DNA of 58,506 bases from RUG14121 sp964533935 (GTDB lineage: Bacteria > Bacillota_I > Bacilli_A > RF39 > UBA660), in assembly GCA_964533935.1 (NCBI GenBank), contig CAZHOG010000007.1, positions 1 through 58,506 on the forward strand, given 5' to 3'. Each line of letters opens with the position of its first letter. Position 1 is the first letter of the stretch. The notes under the pieces were generated by a model that saw only the letters and a list, made by a program, of their open reading frames with translations, ran no database searches and had not been told where the DNA came from. The position numbers were made by a program, and so were the translations under genes. Of the stretch, positions 1 through 8,407 are shown piece by piece.

Positions 1-278
1 ACATAAACTCCTTCTTCATTTTTTAATATTATTTGTTCATGATTATTAGTTTCATTTAATAATGTAACTTTATAATATTCATCTTCTAAATATTTAGTAT
101 TTATCTTATATTTAAAAACATCTTCATCATTAATAATTTCCATGGTACCATCAAGTTCATATGATTTACACTTATTAATCTTCGATTTAAAATCATTAAT
201 AACTGTTTTTTTATCAGTTTTTCCACAACCAGTAATTAATAAAACACAAACAAGAAATAATATTCCTAATTTTCTCAT
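1..278 (-). CDS. YdcC/LolA-like lipoprotein (3' part missing at window edge)
   Basis: The N-terminal 92 codons of a secreted lipoprotein are present; the C-terminus runs off the left edge. A short basic start is followed by a hydrophobic stretch and a lipobox ending in ITGC, so the mature protein would be lipid-anchored outside the membrane. The visible mature part contains the pattern YYKVTLLNE...QIILKNEEGVYV, which resembles YdcC-type sporulation lipoproteins of the LolA/outer-membrane-lipoprotein-sorting fold. The start codon at 278 is preceded by an AAAGGAA ribosome site. The family assignment is from recall of the motif, and the function in this organism is not known. Confidence 0.7.
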   Translation of the reverse strand, partial: MRKLGILFLVCVLLITGCGKTDKKTVINDFKSKINKCKSYELDGTMEIINDEDVFKYKINTKYLEDEYYKVTLLNETNNHEQIILKNEEGVY

Positions 279-312
279 TTAACCACATTCCTTTTCTATT
301 TAAATATATTTT

Positions 313-341
313 TTGACAATCAAAATATTCATACATATTAT
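313..341 (+). promoter_or_regulatory. SigA-type promoter of the DUF378 gene
   Basis: A perfect TTGACA -35 (313-318) is separated by 17 bases from a TATTAT -10 (336-341). It lies about 40 bases upstream of the DUF378 start codon and diverges from the lipoprotein gene. Confidence 0.7.
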
Positions 342-382
342 CTAGTTTTTTGTTAATAATATAAGTAAAGGAAAGTGATTTA

Positions 383-595
383 ATGGAAACAGTTCAAAAA
401 ACATGTTTACTATTTACTATTATTGGAGCAATAAATTGGGGATTAATAGGATTTTTTGATTTCAATTTAGTAACAGCTTTATTTGATGAAGCAAATGCTA
501 TAGTAAGAATTGTTTATAGTATTGTTGGAATTTGTGGTTTAATAAACTTAGGTTTATTGTTCAATCATATTACCCCAAATCCACATACAAAATAA
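383..595 (+). CDS. DUF378 family small membrane protein
   Basis: This 70-residue protein matches the DUF378 (YuzA-like) pattern: a first membrane helix with the signature GAINWGLIGF (residues 16-25), a central loop with FDFNLV, and a second helix with VYSIVGICGLINL. It is expected to sit in the cytoplasmic membrane with two helices; the biochemical role of the family is unknown. AAGGAAAG gives the ribosome site. It is a single-gene transcription unit with its own promoter and a terminator directly after the stop codon. It is one of the few plus-strand genes in this part of the window. Confidence 0.85.
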   Translation: METVQKTCLLFTIIGAINWGLIGFFDFNLVTALFDEANAIVRIVYSIVGICGLINLGLLFNHITPNPHTK

Positions 596-621
596 AAGTT
601 TCACATTATGTGAAACTTTTT
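594..621. terminator. Bidirectional terminator between DUF378 gene and cdaR
   Basis: An 11-bp perfect stem (AAAGTTTCACA, loop TTA) is flanked by A-run and T-run, so it can stop transcription from both sides. It separates two convergent genes. Confidence 0.85.
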
Positions 622-1995
622 TTATTTAATAACAATTGTAACATTTTTTGTAACAACAAATTGAATTCTTGGATCATTATTTTCAACTTGAACTGCTACT
701 TGATGTTCTCCTGCTCCATAACCAGATAAGTCAACATAAGTTACAATATCATCTGTATTAATAGAATCAATTACTGATTGAACCCCTTTAACCAAAACAT
801 TTACAGTTTGATCTTCAACAGTTTTGGCATTGGCAGTTAATCCAGAAGCTAAATTCTTAGGTGAACTAATTGAAACATTTTCAATAGTTTTTTGTTTTTC
901 ATCACCAAAATTAACTACAACTTTTGCACTTGATTCGCTCATATATCTTACACCTGATGGTTTTGATAATGTAACATTATATGTCTTAGTATTACTTGAT
1001 CCTAAACCATCTACATCAATAGTTACAGGAACATTTTTAATAGCATCAATTACTGATTGTTCACCATATACATCAATAGAATAATTATTTGAACCATTTA
1101 TTGAAATAGAAGATATAGATTTTCCAGTAACTAATTTACCATTAGTTTGAACACTAATAGGTACGGATGAAGAATATGTATTTAATGTAACAGATGCAGT
1201 AATAGTTGATGGAACAATATCAATATTATTCATCATTTTACCTTTACCATCATATGCAACTAAAGGAACATTATCAATATCAAATGTACCAGCTTCTTTT
1301 AATTTATCACTACTTAAATCAACTAATGCTTTTACTGTTGCAATCTTATCAAGATTATCTTGAGATCCTTTAACAACAACTTCACTCTTTGATAAAGTAA
1401 CATCTCCAACACTTAACTTAGAATTTAATTTATTTTCATTCATTAAATCATATGTAACACTATTTAATGAACTAACTTTATTTTTTATTGTAACAGTTAC
1501 AGTAGATGGATCTATTTTATAATTTAGGGAATCTATTGTTTGATTATAAGTAAGCTTTACTTTATAAGGTTCATCACTTGCATCATAATCTGTTAAATCT
1601 AATAATACTTCATGATCACCTAATTGTTTAGCTAAATACAAATCACTTTTTCTACCAGTTAATACAATATCAACATTATCTACTAATCCTTCAACAACAT
1701 ATGCTTCAGAATTATATAATACAGTAACTGGTTGATTGGTTAATATTTCTGCTTCAGTTTCAACTAATGAAATAACTTTTGAATCAACTAAGAAAAATAC
1801 TACAACTGCAAATACTAATGATAAATATACCAATATATTTGGTCGATTTAATATTTTTTCAATGTGGCTAGTATTAGATTTAAGTTTTTTATTTAAATAA
1901 TAAACAGCTCTACTAATAGGTGTAACAATTGCTCTATCAATAAAATTGTAAATTCCTTTTAAAAGCTTTCCAAATCTCTTTAATATCTTATTCAT
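622..1995 (-). CDS. cdaR: CdaR, YbbR-domain regulator of the c-di-AMP cyclase
   Basis: The 457-residue protein has a cytoplasmic basic N-terminus, one membrane helix (about 54-71) and an extracytoplasmic region made of four YbbR-type repeats (about 80-172, 173-270, 271-365, 366-457). In Firmicutes CdaR binds and modulates the membrane cyclase CdaA, and here it overlaps the end of cdaA by eight bases (stop at 1988, start at 1995). The GAGGAGGAT ribosome site for cdaR lies inside the codons for CdaA's acidic tail, which suggests translational coupling. glmM, which follows cdaR in Bacillus, is absent; the next gene is convergent. Repeat number fits the family. Confidence 0.92.
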   Translation of the reverse strand: MNKILKRFGKLLKGIYNFIDRAIVTPISRAVYYLNKKLKSNTSHIEKILNRPNILVYLSLVFAVVVFFLVDSKVISLVETEAEILTNQPVTVLYNSEAYVVEGLVDNVDIVLTGRKSDLYLAKQLGDHEVLLDLTDYDASDEPYKVKLTYNQTIDSLNYKIDPSTVTVTIKNKVSSLNSVTYDLMNENKLNSKLSVGDVTLSKSEVVVKGSQDNLDKIATVKALVDLSSDKLKEAGTFDIDNVPLVAYDGKGKMMNNIDIVPSTITASVTLNTYSSSVPISVQTNGKLVTGKSISSISINGSNNYSIDVYGEQSVIDAIKNVPVTIDVDGLGSSNTKTYNVTLSKPSGVRYMSESSAKVVVNFGDEKQKTIENVSISSPKNLASGLTANAKTVEDQTVNVLVKGVQSVIDSINTDDIVTYVDLSGYGAGEHQVAVQVENNDPRIQFVVTKNVTIVIK

Positions 1996-2812
1996 CTATA
2001 TCATCCTCCTCATCATCAACTGATTTGGCATCATAGAATATCTCTGTTTTAGGTTTTAATTCATCCATTAACATACTTCTGAAATCATCCAATGTTAAAT
2101 TGTAATTAATATCACCATCACAAGCAATACTTAATCTTCCTGTTTCTTCAGATACAACTAATACTAAAGCATCAGATTCTTCAGCAATTCCTAATGCTGC
2201 TCTATGTCTTGTACCCATTCTCTTATTTAAATTAGGATTCATACTTGTTTTAAATACAGCTCCTGCACATGTAATTCTATCTCCTTGAATAATTACACCA
2301 CCATCATGAAGTGGACTATTAGGGAAGAATAAATTACTTAATAATTCACTACTAATATCAGCATATATTTTTGTAGCAGGATCAATATATTCTTGAATTG
2401 AAATATCTCTTTCGATAACCATTAAAGCACCAATTCTGTTTCTTTTAAGGTATTCAACACTTTTCATTATTTCACAAACTACTTTTTCTCTTTCATCAAC
2501 AGATAAAACTTTATGTCTCCCCAATAATTGACTTCTACCAATAGATTCAAGAACAGATCTAATTTCAGGTTGAAATATAATAATTATTGCAAGTGGTCCC
2601 CACTCAAGAACATATTCAAATATTAAACCTACAGTATATAAATTTAATACTTTACTAATTATTTCAATAACAATAATTAATAAAACTCCTTTTACAATTA
2701 ATACCATTTTAATATTGTTCTTAATATTTTTTAAAATGTAATAAAATAATAACCAAACAATACATATATCAAGTATTTTCGTTACTATTGACCATATTGA
2801 CGCTAGTGTCAT
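1988..2812 (-). CDS. cdaA: CdaA, membrane diadenylate cyclase
   Basis: This enzyme condenses two ATP to cyclic di-AMP, the second messenger for potassium and osmotic balance and wall homeostasis. Three membrane helices fill the first 80 or so residues, followed by the DisA_N cyclase domain. Active-site motifs are PLHDGG at 167-172 and GTRHRAALG at 200-208, with SEETG at 221-225. The usual DGA triad reads DGG here, a conservative change. The length (274) is typical. The tail (DDEEDDIDE) is strongly acidic and its codons carry the ribosome site of cdaR. AAGGAGTG precedes the start. It forms a two-gene operon with cdaR. Confidence 0.95.
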   Translation of the reverse strand: MTLASIWSIVTKILDICIVWLLFYYILKNIKNNIKMVLIVKGVLLIIVIEIISKVLNLYTVGLIFEYVLEWGPLAIIIIFQPEIRSVLESIGRSQLLGRHKVLSVDEREKVVCEIMKSVEYLKRNRIGALMVIERDISIQEYIDPATKIYADISSELLSNLFFPNSPLHDGGVIIQGDRITCAGAVFKTSMNPNLNKRMGTRHRAALGIAEESDALVLVVSEETGRLSIACDGDINYNLTLDDFRSMLMDELKPKTEIFYDAKSVDDEEDDIDE

Positions 2813-2837
2813 TTAATCACTCCTTTATGCTTAATTT

Positions 2838-2846
2838 ATTATATCA
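2838..2846 (-). promoter_or_regulatory. Extended -10 promoter of cdaA-cdaR
   Basis: On the minus strand TGATATAAT forms an extended -10 about 25 bases before cdaA. No convincing -35 lies at 17 bases, which is usual when a TGn extension is present. Confidence 0.5.
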
Positions 2847-2875
2847 AAATATTAGTTTCAATTCCACTCATTTTG

Positions 2876-2907
2876 CAAAAAAAATAAAGAATAAAATTCT
2901 TTATTTT
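2876..2907 (-). terminator. Terminator of the signal peptidase/DUF5305 unit
   Basis: A 10-bp stem (AAATAAAGAA/TTCTTTATTT, loop TTTTA on the minus strand) is followed by a T run. It overlaps the stop codon of the DUF5305 gene. Confidence 0.7.
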
Positions 2908-3964
2908 AATAATTATCTTTCAAAATAAATTTATAACAAATCTCACCATTAACTATTGAAAACTCTCCAACGTCTTTACCGATTTGTATAAAATTAATTG
3001 GAATTCTTAATTCTTCCTCTAAATCTAACATTTCATTAAATGATTTTACTAGTACAATATCTTTATTTTCAATATTAATTGGAGTTAATAATTCAACAAT
3101 AACTTCACCATAAGTTTTTAATATTCTGTCTAATTCTATTTCGTATTTTGTTTTTGATTGTTTTGTGAATATTAAATTAAATGTAAGGAATAACATTGTA
3201 AATGAATAAACAATAAATAATATTCCTATATCAAATTTTATCATATTAATATTTCTATTATCTTCAACATGAGTAATATTCTTATGATCATTATTTGGTA
3301 TTTCTTTCTTTATTGAGAAAGCAACTTGATTTAATGGAATAATAATTTTTTGAGTTTTAGAATCTTTTATTTCATTTCCTTTAACATTTCCTAAAACATT
3401 AACTTTTAATACTACTTCCATGTAAGCAACTATTGGAACATTTAAATCTTTTTTAAAATTAGATACTTCTTGATTATATAATGGAAAGTCAATATCAGTT
3501 GCTTCAGAAATGCTTACTGAATTTGTATCATTAACACTTTTTTCCTGATTATCTAATAAAACATATTCTTTAGTCCACAATTTAGAATTTTCATTCTCTG
3601 TAGATCCTTGATATTCACCATATATAGTTGCTTTAATATCATAATTATATTTATAATCTCCAGATTTTGTTGCATCAAGAATATAATTGAAATTAACCTT
3701 GATATTATCTACTAAATCAGAAATATAATTTGCATTTTTATCAATAGAATCTATATCTATATAATTATTTTCTTTTATATCGACTTTAGTATCTGCACTT
3801 TCTTCAATATCATATGATAATATTATCTCTTTAATTGGAGAATTTAAATTTAAACTAGAAAAAATCAAAAATGAACCCAAAGCAAAAAACACTAATATCA
3901 TACACTTTATTAGTACTTTAACCCATTTTTTTAATGAACGATATTTTGTGTATTTTTTTGTCAT
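2906..3964 (-). CDS. DUF5305 family membrane protein, signal-peptidase partner
   Basis: The 352-residue protein has a membrane helix near residues 16-37, an extracytoplasmic beta-rich domain of about 200 residues, a second membrane helix near 245-267 and a cytoplasmic tail of about 80 residues. The layout and the pattern NFNYILDATKSGDYKYNYDI match DUF5305, a family often found beside SipW/ER-type signal peptidases. The biochemical role is unknown; an accessory function in processing or assembling surface fibres is an inference from context. It lies 12 bases after the signal peptidase gene and ends the transcription unit at a terminator. Confidence 0.75.
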   Translation of the reverse strand: MTKKYTKYRSLKKWVKVLIKCMILVFFALGSFLIFSSLNLNSPIKEIILSYDIEESADTKVDIKENNYIDIDSIDKNANYISDLVDNIKVNFNYILDATKSGDYKYNYDIKATIYGEYQGSTENENSKLWTKEYVLLDNQEKSVNDTNSVSISEATDIDFPLYNQEVSNFKKDLNVPIVAYMEVVLKVNVLGNVKGNEIKDSKTQKIIIPLNQVAFSIKKEIPNNDHKNITHVEDNRNINMIKFDIGILFIVYSFTMLFLTFNLIFTKQSKTKYEIELDRILKTYGEVIVELLTPINIENKDIVLVKSFNEMLDLEEELRIPINFIQIGKDVGEFSIVNGEICYKFILKDNY

Positions 3965-3976
3965 CTTTAACCCTTT

Positions 3977-5128
3977 CTATTTTGAAAAGTATTCATTTAA
4001 TAATACTGAAGGGTATCCTATATATTTAACTTTAAACTCAATTGTTCCTATTATTTGAGATGGTGACACTAGTGCATTATCAGCTATTTCATTATTATCA
4101 CCTTTTGTAGTAAACATAAGTTCCCCATTTATCTTTTCTTTTTTTATTATTCTATGCAATACAATCTTGTCATCTATCCTGTATTCTATTATATCATAAA
4201 TGTTTAATTTATCACAATCCTCTTCTTTTACTTTCTTTACAATTACAATGTCACCTCTTTTAAAAATTGGATCCATACTGCCAGACATTACTGCAACAGG
4301 CATTATTTTAAATAATCCAGCAACGAAAAAACCAAAAATAACTAAAACCCCTATTGTTATTATTTTAGGTAAAGGATTAGTAGTTTTAAGCTCTCTTTTA
4401 CTTTCTCTGCTTGTTCTTACAGAATGATATCTATTTATAACTGCATATATAATTGGTGGAATTAATCCTTCAAATATACCAAGCATAAACCAATCTAAAT
4501 CTGGTTGCAATGGAGAAACCAATTTAATTAATATCATTGGAATTCTAAATACTATACTTGTTTTAAAACCTCCTATTGATACTAAATATGTAGCTAATAC
4601 ATTTGCTGATATTATTGGAAATACAATTGAAAAAAAGTATTTAAATAATATTTTTGATGAGGAAAAATAATATGAAATATTAACCATTTCTATATCACTA
4701 ATTATGAATAATAAAGTAATAAGTACTAAAAAAATATTTTTTCCACCAGAATATTTGACTAATTTTTCTCTGACAAATTCTTTAAAAATTAAAATCAAAG
4801 CGAAAGACCAAATATTTTTTAATAAACTATATAAATGTGTTGAATAAATGTTTTTTACAAATCCAAATAATAATCCAGAAAGGAAATAAGCTAAAATATA
4901 ACATAGCATTATTATTAATATTATTTGAGATTTGTCCTTGAATGCTTTATATCTAATTTTTTGACTATTTAATAAAATAAGTGTAAACAAAGCAAGTAAA
5001 AGCCAAAAAATAGGATTAATAAATAAATTATATATTTTACTTATTTTTGTTGCATAAAAACTAACTAAAAATAAATATATACCAATAAATGAATAAATCC
5101 AAATTATTCTTTTATCAAAATTTCTCAT
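3977..5128 (-). CDS. SipW/ER-type signal peptidase I with polytopic N-terminal domain
   Basis: The C-terminal 110 residues are a signal peptidase I catalytic domain of the SipW/ER type: SGSMDP with Ser284 as nucleophile, HRII with His325 in place of the bacterial lysine, and KGDNN with Asp344. Such enzymes cleave TasA/camelysin-type precursors. Ordinary SipW has about 190 residues; this protein has 383 because about 250 residues with roughly eight predicted membrane helices precede the catalytic part. It sits between a DUF5305 gene and two genes for proteins with SipW-like signal peptides. The start at 5128 has only a weak ribosome site after the upstream stop. Confidence 0.85.
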   Translation of the reverse strand: MRNFDKRIIWIYSFIGIYLFLVSFYATKISKIYNLFINPIFWLLLALFTLILLNSQKIRYKAFKDKSQIILIIMLCYILAYFLSGLLFGFVKNIYSTHLYSLLKNIWSFALILIFKEFVREKLVKYSGGKNIFLVLITLLFIISDIEMVNISYYFSSSKILFKYFFSIVFPIISANVLATYLVSIGGFKTSIVFRIPMILIKLVSPLQPDLDWFMLGIFEGLIPPIIYAVINRYHSVRTSRESKRELKTTNPLPKIITIGVLVIFGFFVAGLFKIMPVAVMSGSMDPIFKRGDIVIVKKVKEEDCDKLNIYDIIEYRIDDKIVLHRIIKKEKINGELMFTTKGDNNEIADNALVSPSQIIGTIEFKVKYIGYPSVLLNEYFSK

Positions 5129-5135
5129 ACATCAC

Positions 5136-6044
5136 CTATATAACCCCAGCTTCAACAACAGTAATTTTATAACCTTTTGGTACTCTTGCTTGAAAAGATA
5201 TTGAAGATGTTGAATTAGCTGCTATTGTATTTCCCCATGATGGACCAGTTATTCTAACTTTTGAATCCGTTTGACTACAACTAGCACTCCAACATCCTGT
5301 CATAGAACCGGATGAAACATCAATTATTACATACCAATTTTTTATTGGACTATCTGTAGTATTTGTAATATTTATATCAAAACCATAATAATCATATAGT
5401 AACAAATTCCAATTACTTGTAATATTTATATCTGCCAATATAGGATCTTCTGGCAATGGATCAGGTGTTCCACCATTTAAGCATGAAGACATAGCTGAAA
5501 TAGAAGGTTTTGATTCCACAGCAGATTCCCAGCCATATACTACAACATCTTTTGTTGCATAATCATCATAAGTTGTTGTAAATTCTATATCAAATGAAAT
5601 ACTATTTCCAGGACTTATAACGTTGTTATAATTATTATTTGGTTCTTCAAAAATATATGCATCACCTTGAAAAACTTCTTCAGCATTATAATAGTTTTTG
5701 ATAACAGCATCTTCAGGCAAACTAAAATATGCTCTCCATGTATCAACATTTTTAGTTCCCAAATTTGTTATATTAAAAATAGCATGAATATCATAAACTC
5801 CATTATTTATACTATATACTTCATATGAAACTCTATCATTAAACTCTTGATAACCTTTGAATTTATTTAATTCACAAAAAGGATTACCATTCTTATCAAT
5901 ATTTGCAGTACCATTTAAAGACAATCTTTGAGATAAATAAGCATACCCTGTAGCACAAACAAAAACAATTACAAATAATAATATTGCAACTAATATATAT
6001 ACTTTTGTTTGTTTTTTATTACGTCTACGTTTCACTCTTCTCAT
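5136..6044 (-). CDS. SipW-type exported protein with tandem CBM2-like domains
   Basis: A very basic N-terminus (RRVKRRRNKK) and a membrane helix (about 16-37) are followed by GYAYLSQRLSLNG, the same junction as in the neighbouring TasA-like protein. Two beta-sandwich regions follow (about 45-175 and 205-302). Both show spaced motifs reminiscent of family 2 carbohydrate-binding modules: an ISPGNSISFDI edge strand in the first, and GCW, GPSWGNTIAANS and ISFQARVP in the second. The second has a Cys pair (GCWSASC). I infer a surface fibre or wall-binding protein processed by the adjacent peptidase; the ligand is unknown. It lies seven bases before the peptidase gene in the same operon. Confidence 0.65.
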   Translation of the reverse strand: MRRVKRRRNKKQTKVYILVAILLFVIVFVCATGYAYLSQRLSLNGTANIDKNGNPFCELNKFKGYQEFNDRVSYEVYSINNGVYDIHAIFNITNLGTKNVDTWRAYFSLPEDAVIKNYYNAEEVFQGDAYIFEEPNNNYNNVISPGNSISFDIEFTTTYDDYATKDVVVYGWESAVESKPSISAMSSCLNGGTPDPLPEDPILADINITSNWNLLLYDYYGFDINITNTTDSPIKNWYVIIDVSSGSMTGCWSASCSQTDSKVRITGPSWGNTIAANSTSSISFQARVPKGYKITVVEAGVI

Positions 6045-6095
6045 ATCCTACTCTCCGACTATAATATTATTTTAACATAAATTTTATATTTTTAA

Positions 6096-6127
6096 ATAAA
6101 AAAAAAGAATGAATTCATTCATTCTTT
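6096..6127 (-). terminator. Terminator of the TasA-like gene
   Basis: A 9-bp stem (AAGAATGAA, loop TGAA) is followed by nine T residues on the minus strand, directly after the TasA-like gene. It separates that gene from the CBM2-like/peptidase operon. Confidence 0.85.
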
Positions 6128-6129
6128 AA

Positions 6130-6681
6130 TTAAGCTTGTTGATAATCAAAATAAATTGTTGTAGCTTTTTCAGTTACTTCTGGTATAGCTACAGAATCAG
6201 ATTTCCATTCAACTGTTACTGTATATTTATGAGTTCCATTTGGAGCTAAAATACTTGAATTAGTATTATCTTCTGTTACTGTATAAATAATATCAGTTGG
6301 GTTTTCTGCATTAAGAGCAACTAAATCTGTTATTTGATCAAGTTCAGCATCAATTGTACCCAAATTAGAAACAGTAATATTATAAACTGCTTTATCTCCA
6401 GGTTTTGCTAAAGTAACATTAAATTTAGCACCAGTACTACCTTCACCTTCAACTTGTTCCTCAGGATTTAAAGATTGAGTAGTAGCATCAGTAGTTACAG
6501 AAGACTTTGCAGAATCAAAAGCAATATCTGTAATTCTTACTTTCCATTTTGCATCTCCAACTGTAGCTGTAGCATTAACTGTTAATCTTTGTGATAATGC
6601 TGCATAACCAACAGACATGACAACGATTGCAACAACTAATGCAACCATTAATCCGTTTCTAAAATCTTTTTTCTTTTCCAT
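6130..6681 (-). CDS. TasA/camelysin-like SipW substrate protein
   Basis: This 183-residue protein begins MEKKKDFRNG, has one hydrophobic segment (about 10-28) and then GYAALSQRLTVNATATVG, a SipW-cognate signal peptide pattern. The mature part (about 155 residues) is rich in Thr, Val, Asn and Ala and contains PGDKAVYNITVSNLGTIDA and APNGTHKYTVTVEW, matching the TasA/camelysin beta-sandwich repeat. I infer that it is a secreted fibre-forming subunit cleaved by the peptidase encoded at 3977-5128. The start at 6681 is chosen over an in-frame ATG 18 bases upstream because GAGGAGGA lies just before it. It is a single-gene unit ended by a strong hairpin. Confidence 0.8.
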   Translation of the reverse strand: MEKKKDFRNGLMVALVVAIVVMSVGYAALSQRLTVNATATVGDAKWKVRITDIAFDSAKSSVTTDATTQSLNPEEQVEGEGSTGAKFNVTLAKPGDKAVYNITVSNLGTIDAELDQITDLVALNAENPTDIIYTVTEDNTNSSILAPNGTHKYTVTVEWKSDSVAIPEVTEKATTIYFDYQQA

Positions 6682-6759
6682 TATATCCTCCTCTATCATA
6701 TAATTATAGTATCAAAATTAAAGTAATTTTTCAATAATATAAAAAGAAAAAATGTAAAC

Positions 6760-7185
6760 TTATTTACTAATTTTCTTAGAATCAGTTTTTTTTACATTTT
6801 TTTTAGGTTCATCATCAAGCTTATCAACAGCTTTTTGTAAAATTTCTTTAGTTTTATGTTTAACATCAAGTGCAACATTTTCTAAAGCAGGTTCTGCTTT
6901 TTCTTTTGCAACGCTCAATAATTCATCAGCTTTTTTTAATAATTTTTCACTTTTTTCTTTGATAACAGATTTAACTTTTTCTTGATCTAAATCTTTTAAA
7001 TCATTTTTTAATTCTGCAATCTTCTTTTCAACATCAATATCTTTTACTTTATCAACAACTTCTGTTGCTTTCTTTTTTAATTTAGCTCTAGTTTTTTCTC
7101 CTTTTTCTGGAGCAAATAATAAAGCCAATCCAGCACCTATTGCAGCTCCTGCAACAAACTTACCAATACTTCCTTTTTTACTCAT
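6760..7185 (-). CDS. YtxH domain protein
   Basis: A 141-residue protein starts MSKKGSIGKFVAG and carries the YtxH signature: a glycine/alanine-rich membrane segment (GAAIGAGLALLFAPEKGEKTR, shown here as the region at residues 14-34), then a long Lys/Glu-rich helical region likely to form a coiled coil to the C-terminus. YtxH proteins are linked to general stress in Bacillus, but their mechanism is unknown. The start at 7185 uses AAAGGTGAC as ribosome site, and its ATG overlaps the stop codon of the DUF948 gene (ATGAGTAA), so the two are translationally coupled. A longer in-frame reading upstream has no ribosome site. Confidence 0.85.
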   Translation of the reverse strand: MSKKGSIGKFVAGAAIGAGLALLFAPEKGEKTRAKLKKKATEVVDKVKDIDVEKKIAELKNDLKDLDQEKVKSVIKEKSEKLLKKADELLSVAKEKAEPALENVALDVKHKTKEILQKAVDKLDDEPKKNVKKTDSKKISK

Positions 7186-7468
7186 TTTTATCGTCACCTT
7201 TCTTTTTATTACCAATAAATATCTTAGCAAAAAAATTGCTAACCATTTCAACAACTCTATCTGTAATTAAAGCAATCTTATCTGTAGTAAAATCAATTAT
7301 TCCAAAAAAACTATTTAAAGATTGTACTTTAGTATTTACATCTTCTACCACTTTTTCAACTTTGTTTAATGTAATAATAGATTTTATTCCAAAAATTATA
7401 CCAATTACTAATATTATTATTAACAATATATATATAATTATAGGTAAAAATTGAAGTAAAAATTCCAT
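7178..7468 (-). CDS. DUF948 family membrane protein
   Basis: The 96-residue protein has one N-terminal membrane helix (about 6-32) followed by an amphipathic helix with VEKVVEDVNTKVQSL, matching DUF948 (YtxG-type). In Bacilli this family is usually encoded beside YtxH, as here. The start codon overlaps the stop of the upstream acidic protein by one base and its own stop overlaps the YtxH start, so the three genes look like one tightly coupled membrane-associated unit. The molecular role is unknown. Confidence 0.85.
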   Translation of the reverse strand: MEFLLQFLPIIIYILLIIILVIGIIFGIKSIITLNKVEKVVEDVNTKVQSLNSFFGIIDFTTDKIALITDRVVEMVSNFFAKIFIGNKKKGDDKNE

Positions 7469-8394
7469 TATTCCTCATCCTCTCTATTTTCATACATAGA
7501 ATCTATAAGTTCAAATAAATCACTTTCTAACGTATCATCAGATACTTCATCTTCATCAGAAGACTTCTTTTCTTTTTTTACTGTCTTCTTTTTTGGTTCC
7601 TCTATAATTTCTTCTTCAATATCAAGTTCTTCAACTTCATTTTCATCAGCAACTTTATCTTCTATTTCCTCTTCAAAGCTTTCATGTTGTGTTCTAGATG
7701 GGATTTCCATTTCCTTTGTAACATCTATTTCAGCGTCAATTGTTTCTTTTAATAAATTTGATAAATCTTCTTCTTCATTATCTTTAATACTTTGTGCTTC
7801 AATAGTAACAGGAGTTTCTTCATAGAAATTATCTAAAGATTCATTAATTGTTTTTTCAAGATCTTCTTCTAATGTCCCAAAAGCTTTTTTTCTTACACTA
7901 TCAACATCTAATTTAATATTTTTCTTTTCTGCCATTTCATCTCTTGTAACAACATCCTCTTTTTTATAGTTTTTATCTAAAATACCATAAACAGGAGAAA
8001 TAACTGGTGAAGGTCTGAAAACAGTTTTTGGTTTTTCAGGTTCTGTTCTTACTATCCTTGTAGAAGTATAATCTTTTTTTCTTGGAGTATTATTTATTAC
8101 TCTTTTTTCAGGTTCATATCTTTTAACAACCGGTTCTTCTACTTTTTTAGGAACAAAATCTTCAAATTCATCCTCATCAAAAGCAGGAAAATCAAAAGTT
8201 TTTTCAGCTTTAAATAATTCTCTATCTGTTTCATCCTCAACATTATAATTTTTATTTTTAAATTCTGGAATAGTTGGCTCATTATTTGTTTTAGGCTTAA
8301 CAATATTTGGTTTAGCTTTAACTACTTCATCTTTTGTTTCTTCTATTTCTTCTTCTTCAAATAAAACATTTTTTAATTTATTTAATAGTCCCAT
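7468..8394 (-). CDS. Highly charged, mostly disordered protein, unrecognised
   Basis: I do not recognise a characterised family. The 308 residues have an amphipathic N-terminal helix (MGLLNKLKNVLF) that could bind the membrane surface, then long Glu/Asp/Lys/Pro-rich low-complexity stretches. An ordered-looking core lies near residues 120-145 with PSPVISPVYGILDKNY. The C-terminus (SDLFELIDSMYENRE) looks like a short binding helix. No membrane segment or catalytic motif is visible. It is the first of three coupled genes with DUF948 and YtxH proteins, which suggests a scaffold at the membrane, perhaps in wall growth or division; that is inference only. GGAAGGTG is the ribosome site. Confidence 0.6.
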   Translation of the reverse strand: MGLLNKLKNVLFEEEEIEETKDEVVKAKPNIVKPKTNNEPTIPEFKNKNYNVEDETDRELFKAEKTFDFPAFDEDEFEDFVPKKVEEPVVKRYEPEKRVINNTPRKKDYTSTRIVRTEPEKPKTVFRPSPVISPVYGILDKNYKKEDVVTRDEMAEKKNIKLDVDSVRKKAFGTLEEDLEKTINESLDNFYEETPVTIEAQSIKDNEEEDLSNLLKETIDAEIDVTKEMEIPSRTQHESFEEEIEDKVADENEVEELDIEEEIIEEPKKKTVKKEKKSSDEDEVSDDTLESDLFELIDSMYENREDEE

Positions 8395-8407
8395 TTAAAA
8401 CACCTTC

